From assembly GCF_030518235.1 (NCBI RefSeq), contig NZ_JAULSA010000004.1:425464-489463 (forward strand): a stretch of DNA of 64,000 bases. Reading direction: 5' to 3'. The stretch is from Saccharibacillus sp. CPCC 101409 (lineage in GTDB: Bacteria > Bacillota > Bacilli > Paenibacillales > Paenibacillaceae). A model generated the notes under the pieces. The model was not told the origin of the DNA. It searched no databases and saw only the letters and a list, made by a program, of their open reading frames with translations. The position numbers and the translations under genes are program-made. Positions 8,892 through 18,159 of the stretch are shown here, piece by piece (the stretch's first letter is position 1; every line of letters starts with the position of its first letter).

Positions 8892-10904
8892 GTGATCTTC
8901 CTGGAAATTTTCGAACTCATTCTGCTGATGCTGTCGGCGATCGCCCTGTCGAATCTGATCAACCGGTTTATTCCTTCGGTATCGGTGCCGATCATTCAGA
9001 TTGCGCTGGGCGTCGGCCTTACCTTCCTGCCCGCGGTCCATTTCGAACTTCAGCTCAATCCGGAATTGTTCCTGCTGCTGTTTATCGCGCCGCTGCTGTT
9101 CAACGACGGGCGAATGTCGGACAGGCAAACGCTGTGGACGCTGAAAAAGCCGATCCTGCTGCTGGCGCTGGGACTGGTGTTCTTCACGGTGGGTCTGCTG
9201 GGGTATATGCTGAACTGGCTGATTCCCGCGATTCCGCTGGCCGCCGCTTTCGCTTTGGCCGCCGCGCTTGCGCCGACGGATGCGATCGCGGTCGGGGCGC
9301 TGGAAGACAAAGTGGTCATTCCGCACCGCACCATGAAGATCCTCGAAGGCGAATCGCTGATCAACGACGCGTCCGGCCTGGTGTCGTTCCAGTTTGCAGC
9401 CGCGGCGATGGTGACCGGAGCGTTCTCGCTGAAGTCGGCGGGGCTCGCTTTTGTCGGTATTTCGATCGGGGGAATCGTGCTCGGTCTGCTGATGACGTTT
9501 GCCAAACAAATCTTCGTCACCTGGCTGCGCAAACTCGGCATGGAGAACGTGACGCTGCATATGCTGATCGAGGTGCTGACGCCGTTTATCATTTTCCTGA
9601 CGGCGGAAGAACTTGGAGTCAACGGCATCCTGGCGGCGGTCAGCGCGGGTATCGCCCACTCCTTCGGATACCGCAAGCTGAATCCCGAAGTGGCCCGGCT
9701 GAATATCGTATCCAAAAGCACCTGGTCGGTTATCGTGTACGTGCTGAACGGACTGGTCTTCCTGCTGCTGGGCACCCAGCTGCCGGAGATCGTGAAAGTC
9801 GTCTGGGAAAGCGAAGAAATCAACAATCTGGCGGTGATCGCGTATACGCTGCTGCTTACGGTAATGCTGCTCGGCCTGCGTTTTATCTGGGTACTCATCA
9901 CCAAAGTCGGTCAATCGGACGAAGAGCCGAAGGGCAATAAGTTCAAGAACGCGCTGATCTTCAGCCTGGCCGGCGTGCGCGGAACGATTACGCTTGCCAG
10001 TACCCTGTCGCTGCCTTTCCTGCTCGACAACGGCAGCGAGTTTCCGCAGCGCAACCTCATCATCTTCCTGGCCGCGGGCGTGATCCTGTGGACGCTGCTG
10101 GCCGCCAACTATCTGCTGCCGCTGCTGATCGAAAACGAAGCGGAAGCACAGAACGACGAAAGCGAAGTCGAGCTGGAGATTATGCGCAGCGTCATGGCTT
10201 CGCTCAACGAACAGGTTACGACGGAAAACAGCGCGGCGGTGCGGACGATCATCGGCACGTATCACCAGCGCATCCGCAAGCTCAAACGAAGCGACAGCCG
10301 AAAGCCCGAAGTGCATCCCCTGCTCGTCCAAACGCTGAAATGGCAAAAAGAATATACGGTACGCGCGATTCAGGATCACAGCGTCAATTCGTTCAGCGCC
10401 TATCGTTACCTGCGGCGGTTGAACTCCCTGCTGTTCCGGTTCACCCGCGACCCGCTGTACAAAGCCGGCACTCCGCTGCTGCCGAGCGGCAGCATGAAAG
10501 AATTGTCCGAGGTGGCGGGTCCCGCCGCTTTGCGGTTCAACGAAAGACGGGCCGACAAAGAAGCGTTCAGAGCGCGCGTCAGCGATTATGTGATCGATCG
10601 GTTGAAAGCGGAAATGTCGGCGCCGCAGTCGGAATTCGATATCGAAGACCTGAGCGGCTCGCTGCTCCGGTACGAGCAGATGACGGGACGCCTCGCGAGA
10701 TCGTCGGAAACGAATACGGGGCCTCGGGAGCGGCCGGCGGTGGATATGGACGAGCTGGACGAAATCGCGCGGATCGGCATCCAGCTGGAACGCGACCAGA
10801 TCCAGCAGATGTTCGAAGCCGGCCGACTGTCGCGCAGCGGAATGAAAGAACTCAAGAACAATCTGCTGCTGATGGAGCACGATCTGCGGGATCTGGCGAT
10901 CTGA
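8892..10904 (+). CDS. CPA1 cation:proton antiporter with long cytosolic tail
   Basis: 670 residues from GTG 8892. Residues about 1-420 hold roughly a dozen transmembrane helices with the CPA1 motifs APTDAIAVGAL and, near residue 158, ESLINDASG (the Asn-Asp ion-binding pair). Residues about 425-670 are hydrophilic and helical, as in NhaP/YjcE-type proteins. It exchanges Na+ or K+ for protons at the membrane. The start is unusual: GTG overlaps an extended AAGGTGATC Shine-Dalgarno, and a CTG at 8901 would be better spaced. It ends at a shared terminator. Confidence 0.88.
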   Translation: MIFLEIFELILLMLSAIALSNLINRFIPSVSVPIIQIALGVGLTFLPAVHFELQLNPELFLLLFIAPLLFNDGRMSDRQTLWTLKKPILLLALGLVFFTVGLLGYMLNWLIPAIPLAAAFALAAALAPTDAIAVGALEDKVVIPHRTMKILEGESLINDASGLVSFQFAAAAMVTGAFSLKSAGLAFVGISIGGIVLGLLMTFAKQIFVTWLRKLGMENVTLHMLIEVLTPFIIFLTAEELGVNGILAAVSAGIAHSFGYRKLNPEVARLNIVSKSTWSVIVYVLNGLVFLLLGTQLPEIVKVVWESEEINNLAVIAYTLLLTVMLLGLRFIWVLITKVGQSDEEPKGNKFKNALIFSLAGVRGTITLASTLSLPFLLDNGSEFPQRNLIIFLAAGVILWTLLAANYLLPLLIENEAEAQNDESEVELEIMRSVMASLNEQVTTENSAAVRTIIGTYHQRIRKLKRSDSRKPEVHPLLVQTLKWQKEYTVRAIQDHSVNSFSAYRYLRRLNSLLFRFTRDPLYKAGTPLLPSGSMKELSEVAGPAALRFNERRADKEAFRARVSDYVIDRLKAEMSAPQSEFDIEDLSGSLLRYEQMTGRLARSSETNTGPRERPAVDMDELDEIARIGIQLERDQIQQMFEAGRLSRSGMKELKNNLLLMEHDLRDLAI

Positions 10905-10910
10905 GGCTGA

Positions 10911-10959
10911 AAAAAATAAGGACTTCACTCTCGCTCCTAAGCGAAAGTGAAGTCCTTTT
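10911..10959. terminator. bidirectional terminator
   Basis: AAGGACTTCACT pairs with AGTGAAGTCCTT around a short loop, with A-run before and T-run after. It serves the antiporter gene (+) and the alpha-galactosidase gene (-). Confidence 0.85.
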
Positions 10960-10964
10960 GAGGT

Positions 10965-13172
10965 TTAAGCTTCTTTAATCACATACAGCACGCTCTGGAA
11001 GTCTCCCCACATCGACGGCAGCGACAAGCCCAGGTGCATCAGCTCGTCTCCTCCGTAGACGGCGCCGGTCTCGCCGCCTCCGATATTCCCTTCGACCGTG
11101 TAGCGCTTGTTCGGATCGAGCCCTTTGAGCTTGAGGCGGCGCAGAGGCGCGTACGGTTCGCCCAGCACGCGGAAGTAAGCGGCGAACGCCTGCGAACGGT
11201 CTTCCGACACATAGGCCCAGGCCGTATCGTTGCCTTCGAACGGGCTTTTGATCCGGTAGAAGTCGCCGAACTGAATCAGCTCGCGCAGTTCTTTGTACAG
11301 GCCGACCTGCTCTTTGACCGCCTGCTTCTCTTCTTCGCCGAACCGGGCCAGGTCCAGCTCGTAGCCGAAGTTGCCGCTCATCGCGACGTGACCGCGCATC
11401 TCAAGCGGCGTTACGCGTCCGACCTGGTGATTCGGCACGGCGGAGACGTGCGCGCCCATGCTGCTCGCCGGATACACGATGCTGGTGCCGTACTGGATCT
11501 TGAGGCGTTCCACCGCGTCGCTGTCGTCGCTCGTCCAGGTTTGCGGCATGTAATAAAGCATGCCCGGGTCGAAACGTCCGCCGCCGCCCGAGCAGCTCTC
11601 GAACAGGATATGCGGGAAATTCGACACGATGCGCTCCAGCACGTCGTACAGGCCGAGCATGTAGCGGTGCGCCGTTTCGCGCTGGCGCTCGGCCGGCAGC
11701 AGTTCCGACCCGATCTCCGTCATATTGCGGTTCATGTCCCATTTGACGTACGTGATCGGCGCGGATTCCAGCACTTTCGAGACGGAATCGACGATATAGT
11801 CGCGCACGTCTTCGCGGGACAGGTCGAGAATCAGCTGCTGGCGCGCTTCGGTGCGGCTGCGGTTGGGCACATGCAGGCACCAGTCCGGATGGGCGCGGTG
11901 CAGATCGCTGTTCGGGGACACCATCTCCGGCTCGAACCAGAGGCCGAACTGCATGCCCGTCCCGGTAATTTCGTTTGCCAGCTTCGCCAGGCCTTCCGGC
12001 AGCTTGCGCTTGTCTTCGACCCAGTCGCCGAGCGAGCTGTTGTCGCTGTCGCGTTTGCCGAACCAGCCGTCGTCGAGCACGAACAATTCGATGCCCAGCT
12101 CCTGGCCGGCGGCCGCGATTTCTTTGATCTTGTCCGCGTTGAAGTTAAAGTACGTCGCTTCCCAGTTGTTGACCAGGATCGGACGGGCCGCGTCGCGGAA
12201 CTGTCCCCGGCTCAAACGGGTGCGGTACAGCTTGTGATAGATGCGCGACATGCCGCCGAGTCCTTCGGACGAACGCACCAGCACCGCTTCCGGCGTCTGG
12301 AACGACTCGCCGGCTTCCAGCTTCCATTCGAAGTCGAACGGCTGGATGCCGATCTGCACGCGCGTCGTGCCGAACGGGTCCACTTCCGCCTGCCCCAGGA
12401 AGCCGCCGCTGTACACCAGGCTGAAGCCGTAGACCTCGCCGTGGTCTTCGCCCGCGTTCTTCGCCAGCAGCGCGATAAACGGGTTCTGCGTATGGCTACT
12501 CGACCCGCGCTTGCTGTCGATGCGGTGAATGCCCGGCACCAGCTCGCGCTTGTAAATATGGCGCTCGCGCGTCCATGCGCCGGACAGCTGGAGGAAGTCG
12601 AACTCGCTGTGGTCGAAGTCGACGCTTGCGCTCAGCGCGCGGCCCAGCGCGATCGATTCCGCTCCTTCGTTGACGAAGCGCGTCGAGCGCGCGATAACGT
12701 CGAGCTTGTGGAACACGGTGTAGCTGAGCACCGCTTTCAGACCCGTCAGCTCGTCGCGCAGCGTCAGGCGCAGCGTGTCCGCTTCGTCTTCCTTTTCAAT
12801 ATATGTAGCGGGCAGTCCTTCGAGTTTCGGCTTGCCGGCTTCGATCTCGTGGCTGTCGTAGACGAAGCGGCTGACCGTCGATCCGTCGACGTAGCGGGCC
12901 GCGAAAGCCGGTTCGCGGAAATCGCCGCTGCCGTAAGACGGATACTCCTGCGGCAGGGTATCGAACGAAAGATGCGGCGCGTCCGCGCTCAGCGTCGGGC
13001 TGAACGATGCGCGCTCGATCGAATGCAGATGTTTATCGAACGACTCCTGCGCCAGCTTCGGCCCCCAGTACACGTGCGCCGGATGCGCCGACTGCACGAG
13101 CTGGATAATATAGCTGGACGCGGCCGATTGCAGATGAAAGACTTGAGCTTGGGAATCATAGAAAATAGGCAA
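10965..13172 (-). CDS. alpha-galactosidase, GH36
   Basis: 735 residues from TTG 13172, with GGAGG 8 nt upstream; the start MPIFYDSQAQVFHLQ matches the usual GH36 N-terminus, and the open frame further upstream is not convincing. Layout: beta-supersandwich (about 1-320), TIM barrel (about 330-650), C-terminal beta domain. Catalytic nucleophile is D479 in YVKWDMNRN and acid/base D549 in TWTSDDSD; the ESCSGGGGRFD substrate motif is intact. It removes terminal alpha-1,6-galactose from raffinose-type sugars or galactomannan. No signal peptide, so intracellular. A TATAAT-like -10 lies at 13224-13229. Confidence 0.93.
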   Translation of the reverse strand: MPIFYDSQAQVFHLQSAASSYIIQLVQSAHPAHVYWGPKLAQESFDKHLHSIERASFSPTLSADAPHLSFDTLPQEYPSYGSGDFREPAFAARYVDGSTVSRFVYDSHEIEAGKPKLEGLPATYIEKEDEADTLRLTLRDELTGLKAVLSYTVFHKLDVIARSTRFVNEGAESIALGRALSASVDFDHSEFDFLQLSGAWTRERHIYKRELVPGIHRIDSKRGSSSHTQNPFIALLAKNAGEDHGEVYGFSLVYSGGFLGQAEVDPFGTTRVQIGIQPFDFEWKLEAGESFQTPEAVLVRSSEGLGGMSRIYHKLYRTRLSRGQFRDAARPILVNNWEATYFNFNADKIKEIAAAGQELGIELFVLDDGWFGKRDSDNSSLGDWVEDKRKLPEGLAKLANEITGTGMQFGLWFEPEMVSPNSDLHRAHPDWCLHVPNRSRTEARQQLILDLSREDVRDYIVDSVSKVLESAPITYVKWDMNRNMTEIGSELLPAERQRETAHRYMLGLYDVLERIVSNFPHILFESCSGGGGRFDPGMLYYMPQTWTSDDSDAVERLKIQYGTSIVYPASSMGAHVSAVPNHQVGRVTPLEMRGHVAMSGNFGYELDLARFGEEEKQAVKEQVGLYKELRELIQFGDFYRIKSPFEGNDTAWAYVSEDRSQAFAAYFRVLGEPYAPLRRLKLKGLDPNKRYTVEGNIGGGETGAVYGGDELMHLGLSLPSMWGDFQSVLYVIKEA

Positions 13173-13344
13173 TGGAAAATCCTCCGTTTCAAACTGTTGA
13201 TAAGCGGATTCGTAAACCTCTTTATTATAGGAAATAACCGGCGCGAACAGAATGTCAGCATGTCTGTTTCGCATGGCATAATGCCAGATAAACGCGATCC
13301 GGTCTGCTTTTGAAAGACTTGAAGCAGCGGCTCCTCCTTCTGCG

Positions 13345-14124
13345 CTACCGGTCGCTCTCCACCGCTTTCGCCAGATTCCCAAGCGTTGAAGCCAACGCTC
13401 TCTGATGATCCTTCTGCAAGATGCCTTCGGGCACCTGTTCGCACAGCACCGTTACCCGCGTAATGCCGCCCATCTCCGTCAGCTGCCACGTCATGCGCAT
13501 TTCGCCCGCGAACTTCGGATCGTCCGATTCGAACACGGCCGTCTGCACGATCTTTCGGCCCGGAACCAGCTCGACGAACCGGCCCTGCACGACGTCGGTA
13601 TCCGCCGAAGTCTTGCCCGCGCCCGCGTGCTCCGCATCCATATAAATCAGCGACATCCGGTAAACGCCGCCTTCGCGGACATCGAATGTATGGACGACCG
13701 CTTTCATCCCGTCCGGCGGCAGCCAGGAGACCAGTACCTCGGGGTTCAAGAACGCTTCGTATACCGTCTGCGGCGAAGCTTGAATCACTCTGGAGGCTTT
13801 GTCGATTCTCGGAAGCTCCTGCTCGCGCCGATGCGAGTTGGCCGTCCAGGCTTCTTGTTCCTCGCGGCTAAACGGCCTCAGCCCCTGGAACAATCCGACC
13901 GCAAGCAGAATGCCGCCGATCGCGGCGAATGTCAGAATATGTCCGGATCGAACGACACCATATTCGACCGAATTCACAATGATTCCGCTGTTTTGTTTGG
14001 CTGCCGCAAAATCGTCCGCTTTCTCGAGCCCCATCCCCACACTGTTCAATAGCACAACCAGACCGACTGCGGCAACGATCAGCGAGGTCGCTCTCCATAC
14101 CCAAAGAAGCCTGTTCATTCTCAT
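13345..14124 (-). CDS. membrane-anchored SRPBCC (AHSA1-like) protein
   Basis: 259 residues, ATG 14124 behind GGAGGG. Two transmembrane segments (about 10-30 and 62-82) precede a SRPBCC domain at about 110-255, with ASRVIQASPQTVYEAFLNPE, WLPPDGM and MTWQLTEMGGITRVTV. AHSA1-like domains bind hydrophobic ligands or partner proteins. Joining two membrane helices to this domain is less common than a free SRPBCC protein. Confidence 0.8.
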   Translation of the reverse strand: MRMNRLLWVWRATSLIVAAVGLVVLLNSVGMGLEKADDFAAAKQNSGIIVNSVEYGVVRSGHILTFAAIGGILLAVGLFQGLRPFSREEQEAWTANSHRREQELPRIDKASRVIQASPQTVYEAFLNPEVLVSWLPPDGMKAVVHTFDVREGGVYRMSLIYMDAEHAGAGKTSADTDVVQGRFVELVPGRKIVQTAVFESDDPKFAGEMRMTWQLTEMGGITRVTVLCEQVPEGILQKDHQRALASTLGNLAKAVESDR

Positions 14125-14145
14125 AAGTCCCTCCTGCTCATCGAC

Positions 14146-14574
14146 TCAACGCTCCGCTTCCGATTCCCACTGCGGATTCCACACCACTTCCCACACATGC
14201 CCGTCCGGATCTTGAAAATAACCGGAATAGCCGCCCCAGAACGTTTCGTGCGCCGCGACCGTAATCCGCGCGCCGGCCGCTTCCGCTGTACGCATAACCG
14301 CGTCCACTTCTTCACGGCTGCCGACGTTATGGCCCAGAGTGAATTCGGTCGGGCTCGGCGGAGCCTGCTCCAGACCGGTATCGTGCGCGATGCTGCTGCG
14401 GTTCCAGAGCGCGAGCTTCAACCCCGGCTGCAGATCGAAAAACGCCACCGCACCGTACTCGAATTCTTTTCCGATAATGCCTTCCGTGGCGAACCCCAAC
14501 CCGTCCCGGTAAAATGCCGTCGCCCGCTCCAGATCGTCCACGCCCAGCGTAAATACCGTGATTCTCGGCTTCAT
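14146..14574 (-). CDS. VOC family protein
   Basis: 142 residues, ATG 14574 behind GAGGAGG. Typical glyoxalase-fold protein: ITVFTLGVDDLERATAFYRDGLGF at the start and FQDPDGHVWEVVWNP at the end. The DPDGH..E ending suggests metal binding. It lies 21 bp upstream of the SRPBCC gene on the same strand, so likely co-transcribed. Substrate unknown. Confidence 0.85.
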   Translation of the reverse strand: MKPRITVFTLGVDDLERATAFYRDGLGFATEGIIGKEFEYGAVAFFDLQPGLKLALWNRSSIAHDTGLEQAPPSPTEFTLGHNVGSREEVDAVMRTAEAAGARITVAAHETFWGGYSGYFQDPDGHVWEVVWNPQWESEAER

Positions 14575-14656
14575 GCTTCCCCGCCTCCTCGTTCAAGTTT
14601 CCTTTTCTTTCCGATTATAGCATACCGGCAGAAGCCCTTCGCGCCAGGCCGCGAAC

Positions 14657-14697
14657 GGAAAAAATCCCGGCTGCCGCGAAGGGCAAAGACCGGGATT
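14657..14697 (-). terminator. terminator of the secreted protein gene
   Basis: On the minus strand AATCCCGG pairs with CCGGGATT, followed by a run of T at 14659-14664. Confidence 0.7.
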
Positions 14698-14765
14698 CCC
14701 GCTTGGCTGTACGAATGGTAAAGGGCTCGATCCAACCGTTCATCCAGACTGTACGCGCGCTGCGT

Positions 14766-15683
14766 TTATTGGAAAACGGCGGTCAAAGCGTTTCCGTAGG
14801 ACGTGTACGAAGAACCCATTTTCTCGATATCGTAGTCGTTCCAATACCCGCCGCCGGCCACCGCATACTGCGAGTACCAGTTGGCGAACTTGGTCTGCGC
14901 CTGCGCCGCGGTATTGCCCTGCGACGGCTTGGCGTCGTTCGTCACCCAGACGATCGGGATGACTTTCATGCCAAGCGCCGTTTGCCAGGTGCCGGGATTA
15001 TTGCTCGCTCCGCCGTCGTATACTTGCAGGTACACGCGGTCGAGCAGTCCGGGAACGGCCGTGTTGATCTGGTTCTTGACGTTGGCCCAGAAGCTGGAAT
15101 TGGTATACGGCGCGATCGAGTATTTATATCCGATCGTGCCGAGCATTTTGGCGAAGCCGACCGTACTCGATACGTCGTACACCGACTCGTCGTCGTTGTT
15201 GAGCGCGTCGAGGTTCCAGGCCGTTTTCAAAGCGCTGAAGTTCTTGTACAAAGCCGTGCCGGAACCCGTTCCGTTGGCGTTGATAAGCGTGCGGATATTC
15301 TGGAACGTCGTGTCGTGCGACACCAGCGAGATCTCTACCCGGTTGATGCTTGTCGTACCGGTCTTGAACGATTTGATCTTGTTTGCGAGCGCCGTCCCGC
15401 CGACATACGAACCGTTGGTGACGACCGGAACGTCGACCGCTTCGCCCGCGCTTCCCGTCGAGTAGTAAACCAGATTGCCGTTGGCCAGCACCCCGATCCG
15501 GAAAATAAGCAGCGTGTTGAAGCCGGAAGTTTTCAGCGCGTTCGTATTGGACTGCATCACATCTTTGAACAGGAAGATACTTTTGACATTGGTTGTCGCC
15601 GCTTTGGCGGAAGGCGAAGCGGAAGCGAACAAACCGAGCAGCAAAGCGTAGGCAAGTGCATAAAACGCCGTCTTTTTAACCAT
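14766..15683 (-). CDS. secreted protein, TIM-barrel-like, possible GH18-type
   Basis: 305 residues from ATG 15683 behind GGAGGG; the frame continues upstream without a site. Residues 1-29 are a clear signal peptide (VKKTAFYALAYALLLGLF, cleavage near AKAA). The mature part alternates strands and helices with NNDDESVYD, RVYLQVYDGG and MKVIPIVWV, resembling GH18-like barrels, but the classic DxxDxDxE motif is not seen. So it is secreted, perhaps carbohydrate-active, with function unproven. It has its own terminator and a long AT-rich upstream region. Confidence 0.72.
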   Translation of the reverse strand: MVKKTAFYALAYALLLGLFASASPSAKAATTNVKSIFLFKDVMQSNTNALKTSGFNTLLIFRIGVLANGNLVYYSTGSAGEAVDVPVVTNGSYVGGTALANKIKSFKTGTTSINRVEISLVSHDTTFQNIRTLINANGTGSGTALYKNFSALKTAWNLDALNNDDESVYDVSSTVGFAKMLGTIGYKYSIAPYTNSSFWANVKNQINTAVPGLLDRVYLQVYDGGASNNPGTWQTALGMKVIPIVWVTNDAKPSQGNTAAQAQTKFANWYSQYAVAGGGYWNDYDIEKMGSSYTSYGNALTAVFQ

Positions 15684-16024
15684 GTACAATCCCTCCGTGA
15701 TCTTCTGATTTCGTTGCGAAGTAAGCGGATACAAAACGATCGTTTCCGGAAGCGAGTTCGTTCCCTCCTCCTCTCGATATGTAAATGTTTTACAGGGAAA
15801 GTTTAGCATTTGAACAAGCTTGGTAAATAGAGTTCAAACTAAAGAAAACGAGGTACAAAATAAACATTTTATAGAAAATGAAATACGGATATCCATTTTT
15901 ATGCACAGCAAAAAAACCGGTTCCCGTTGTAAAAGAACCGGTCTGTGCGATAAAAAATCAGGCAGCGGAAGGCTCGAATTTTCGACCGGACGCTTCAGAT
16001 TATTACCTTGTCAACGCTAAAGGG
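15684..16024. other. intergenic region, promoter side of the secreted gene plus a terminator
   Basis: AT-rich spacer of 341 bp. It holds the terminator at 15910-15942 and presumably the leftward promoter of the secreted gene. A 66-codon rightward frame here has no ribosome site and I do not count it. Confidence 0.5.
15910..15942 (-). terminator. terminator of GNAT gene
   Basis: ACCGGTTC (15916-15923) pairs with GAACCGGT (15935-15942), and the minus strand continues into six T. Confidence 0.75.
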
Positions 16025-16555
16025 CTATAGGCCGCCGTTATCCAGCTTTTTCACCAGATACAGCAGCAGGTCGTCGTCCACCGTCACCGTCTGTCCGGAC
16101 GGCACCGGCTGATTGCGATACTGAAGCCCGCGTCCGTCCAGCACGTATCCGCGCCCGGTGTAGATGCGCTGCGCGCTGCCGTAATCCGCATACAGCCCCA
16201 CGCCCAGCCCAACGATCGAAGAATGCCCGGCGGCGCTGCGTTCCAGCTCGTCCAGCAGCCGTGCGGCGATGCCTTTTTGGCGGAATTTGGGAAAGACGTT
16301 CAGGTCGTTGATCTCCGGGATGCCGGCTTCGCGAAAATGAGGGTATTCCGAACGCAGCAGCAGATGGCCGCCGCCCGCAAGCACTCCGTCGTAGGAAGCG
16401 ATCAGCGTAATCCGCGAGCCCTGCCGGTTCTCTTCGAGACACCGCTCGTAGTAATCGCCCGGGGTATGCCACGGATAAATATCCGCAAACGTGCGGTCGA
16501 GCAGCTCGGCGTCTTTCGGGCAGGAGAGTCTTCTTATTGTAATCGAATCGTTCAT
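16025..16555 (-). CDS. GNAT family N-acetyltransferase
   Basis: 176 residues, ATG 16555 behind AAAGGAG. Strand 4 and the acetyl-CoA loop are visible as INDLNVFPKFRQKGIAARLLDELE (Q/R-x-x-G-x-A type), then YADYGSAQRIYTGRGYVLDG. It would transfer acetyl from acetyl-CoA to an unknown amine. Probably first in a run of leftward genes. Confidence 0.85.
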   Translation of the reverse strand: MNDSITIRRLSCPKDAELLDRTFADIYPWHTPGDYYERCLEENRQGSRITLIASYDGVLAGGGHLLLRSEYPHFREAGIPEINDLNVFPKFRQKGIAARLLDELERSAAGHSSIVGLGVGLYADYGSAQRIYTGRGYVLDGRGLQYRNQPVPSGQTVTVDDDLLLYLVKKLDNGGL

Positions 16556-16610
16556 CGGGCGGCTCCTTTCCGTATCGGTTTTTAACGTTCAAACGCTTCG
16601 GTTACGGCTA

Positions 16611-17261
16611 TTACCGCTGCAGCTTGTATACACGCTTGGCGTAGACTTCCTCGATCTCCGGGTCGTCGTCGATCCATGCGGAATGTATCCAAAAATGCAC
16701 CCCGGTCAGTCGCGAAAGCTCGTCGATCGCCGCTTCCGGATTGTCGATGGCGAACCAGTTTTCCACGCTTTCCAGATCCGTTTCCAGCGTTCGCGCCGTA
16801 TACTCGGCATCCGCACGCTCCGACTCCAAGCCGTAATCTTCCCGTACGCCGCTGCCGCAAAAGTACTTTTTGACTTTTATTTCTCCGGCCTCGAACAGCG
16901 TAAACTCAAACACATCTTCGTCGAAAAAACCGATCGTCATCACGGGCTGGTCCGTAAAATTAGAAGCAATCTCTCCGACTTCCTCTACTATTCCCCATGC
17001 CAGATGGTCGTTCAGCACGCTGCTCCAACGCTCGCCGTGATTCACGTAAAACGAGACGGAAGGCAAATTGATCTTCGGAAAATCCGCGGTGAGTTCGTTC
17101 CCGTTTTGGCGAATAACCCGTTCCAGAAAGCTTGGTTCCGGCCCCGCGTCTGCGAAAGAAGAAAGCTTTGACACCGCCGCTGCGCTTAAATGCCGAAGGA
17201 CTTCGTCCAGCGCAGCTTCATCCGTCGTTTTCAGATGAAAATTGGCAAATTTCGTTCCCAT
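16611..17261 (-). CDS. hypothetical protein
   Basis: 216 residues, ATG 17261 behind GGAGG. Acidic, soluble; begins GTKFANFHLKT and contains SVSFYVNHGERWSSVLND. The overall look (single domain, no catalytic motif) is that of immunity-like or DUF proteins common in Paenibacillaceae. Family not recognised. Confidence 0.68.
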   Translation of the reverse strand: MGTKFANFHLKTTDEAALDEVLRHLSAAAVSKLSSFADAGPEPSFLERVIRQNGNELTADFPKINLPSVSFYVNHGERWSSVLNDHLAWGIVEEVGEIASNFTDQPVMTIGFFDEDVFEFTLFEAGEIKVKKYFCGSGVREDYGLESERADAEYTARTLETDLESVENWFAIDNPEAAIDELSRLTGVHFWIHSAWIDDDPEIEEVYAKRVYKLQR

Positions 17262-17306
17262 ATGGATGCCTCCGTGTTTAGTTATTCGGGTTTCTTCGCT
17301 GTGCCC

Positions 17307-17786
17307 TCATGCTCCCCCTTCCGCGCAATCTCTGCATCGCACTCCCATTTCGGACGGAAGCAGATCTTTGCCGCAGGTGTCGCACACCCGTCCCTCCATA
17401 TCGTTCCAGTGGCCCGTTTCATGAAACAGCTGCACCGCTTCAAACCAGCGTTCGTACTCTTCGCCGCTGAACAATTTGCCTTCTTCGTCGTTGTACGGCT
17501 GATCGGGTTCGTTTCCGTACAGAAATCCTTTGATCCAATAGCGGGTTTGCTCGGACATCTCTCCAATTTCGACCAGCGAGAAGAAAAAGCTTTTCTGCTT
17601 CTTCGTGCACCAGCCCATTATTCGCCCGGGAAACGTGTGCGGGTTCCCAAGGATGTAATGCTCGCCCGCGCAGTCGTGATCGTCCAGCGTGAACCAGAGC
17701 TTTTTATCGACGTCTTTTTCGCTGAGTATCGGAACGGCGCCTCCTTTTCTATTCGGTTTCGCTATTTTTCTAAAGGCTCTCGGCAA
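17307..17786 (-). CDS. hypothetical zinc-ribbon-like protein, start uncertain
   Basis: Up to 159 residues. Near the C-terminus two Cys pairs (CDTCGKDL and VRCRDCAEG) form a likely zinc ribbon. The listed start TTG 17786 has no good site, whereas a perfect AAAGGAGG at 17739-17748 sits inside the frame with only ATA (17729) at proper spacing. Either a rare ATA start is used or the 5-prime end is altered. Function unknown. Confidence 0.6.
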   Translation of the reverse strand: MPRAFRKIAKPNRKGGAVPILSEKDVDKKLWFTLDDHDCAGEHYILGNPHTFPGRIMGWCTKKQKSFFFSLVEIGEMSEQTRYWIKGFLYGNEPDQPYNDEEGKLFSGEEYERWFEAVQLFHETGHWNDMEGRVCDTCGKDLLPSEMGVRCRDCAEGGA

Positions 17787-17874
17787 TTTGAAAAGCGCAT
17801 TTCAAAGCCTTCAGCGTGCCCGCACGCATCCGCATCCTGTTCCAGAATACGTCTTGAATAAGGTTTCTTCGATC

Positions 17875-18159
17875 TTACACCGCTTCCTTTTTCCTGCGAT
17901 TCGCCGCCCATCCCGCAAAAGCGGTCCGTTCTTCTTCGTTCAACGTTTTCAGGATAACGGTCATCTTGGGCGGATGCACCTCCACGTAATACGTTCCGTT
18001 GATCCACTGAGCGCTTCGGACCCACTCCCACCCTTTGGCTTCCGTTTCCCGGGAGCGCTCGGCCACAATCAGAATCTCGTCTTCCCGAAACGTAATCGTC
18101 ATCGACTGTCCCTGCTTTTTGCGAGACTGGACCACGTATCGGCCGCTCAGGTCGTCCAT
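17875..18159 (-). CDS. hypothetical protein
   Basis: 94 residues; its start overlaps the end of the histidine-phosphatase gene by 13 nt, which implies co-translation. The weak AGGCGG site lies inside the upstream gene. Sequence is basic with the hydrophilic end AANRRKKEAV. No family recognised. Confidence 0.55.
   Translation of the reverse strand: MDDLSGRYVVQSRKKQGQSMTITFREDEILIVAERSRETEAKGWEWVRSAQWINGTYYVEVHPPKMTVILKTLNEEERTAFAGWAANRRKKEAV

Noticed and set aside
8880..10928. 682-codon leftward frame opposite the antiporter
   Set aside because: Composition is dominated by Gln, Arg and His as in antisense shadows; the plus frame has clear CPA1 motifs.
11034..13313. 759-codon rightward frame opposite the alpha-galactosidase
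   Set aside because: It is a GC-driven shadow; GH36 catalytic motifs are on the minus strand.
15820..16020. 66-codon rightward frame in the spacer
   Set aside because: No ribosome site, runs through the terminator hairpin and shows no protein-like pattern.
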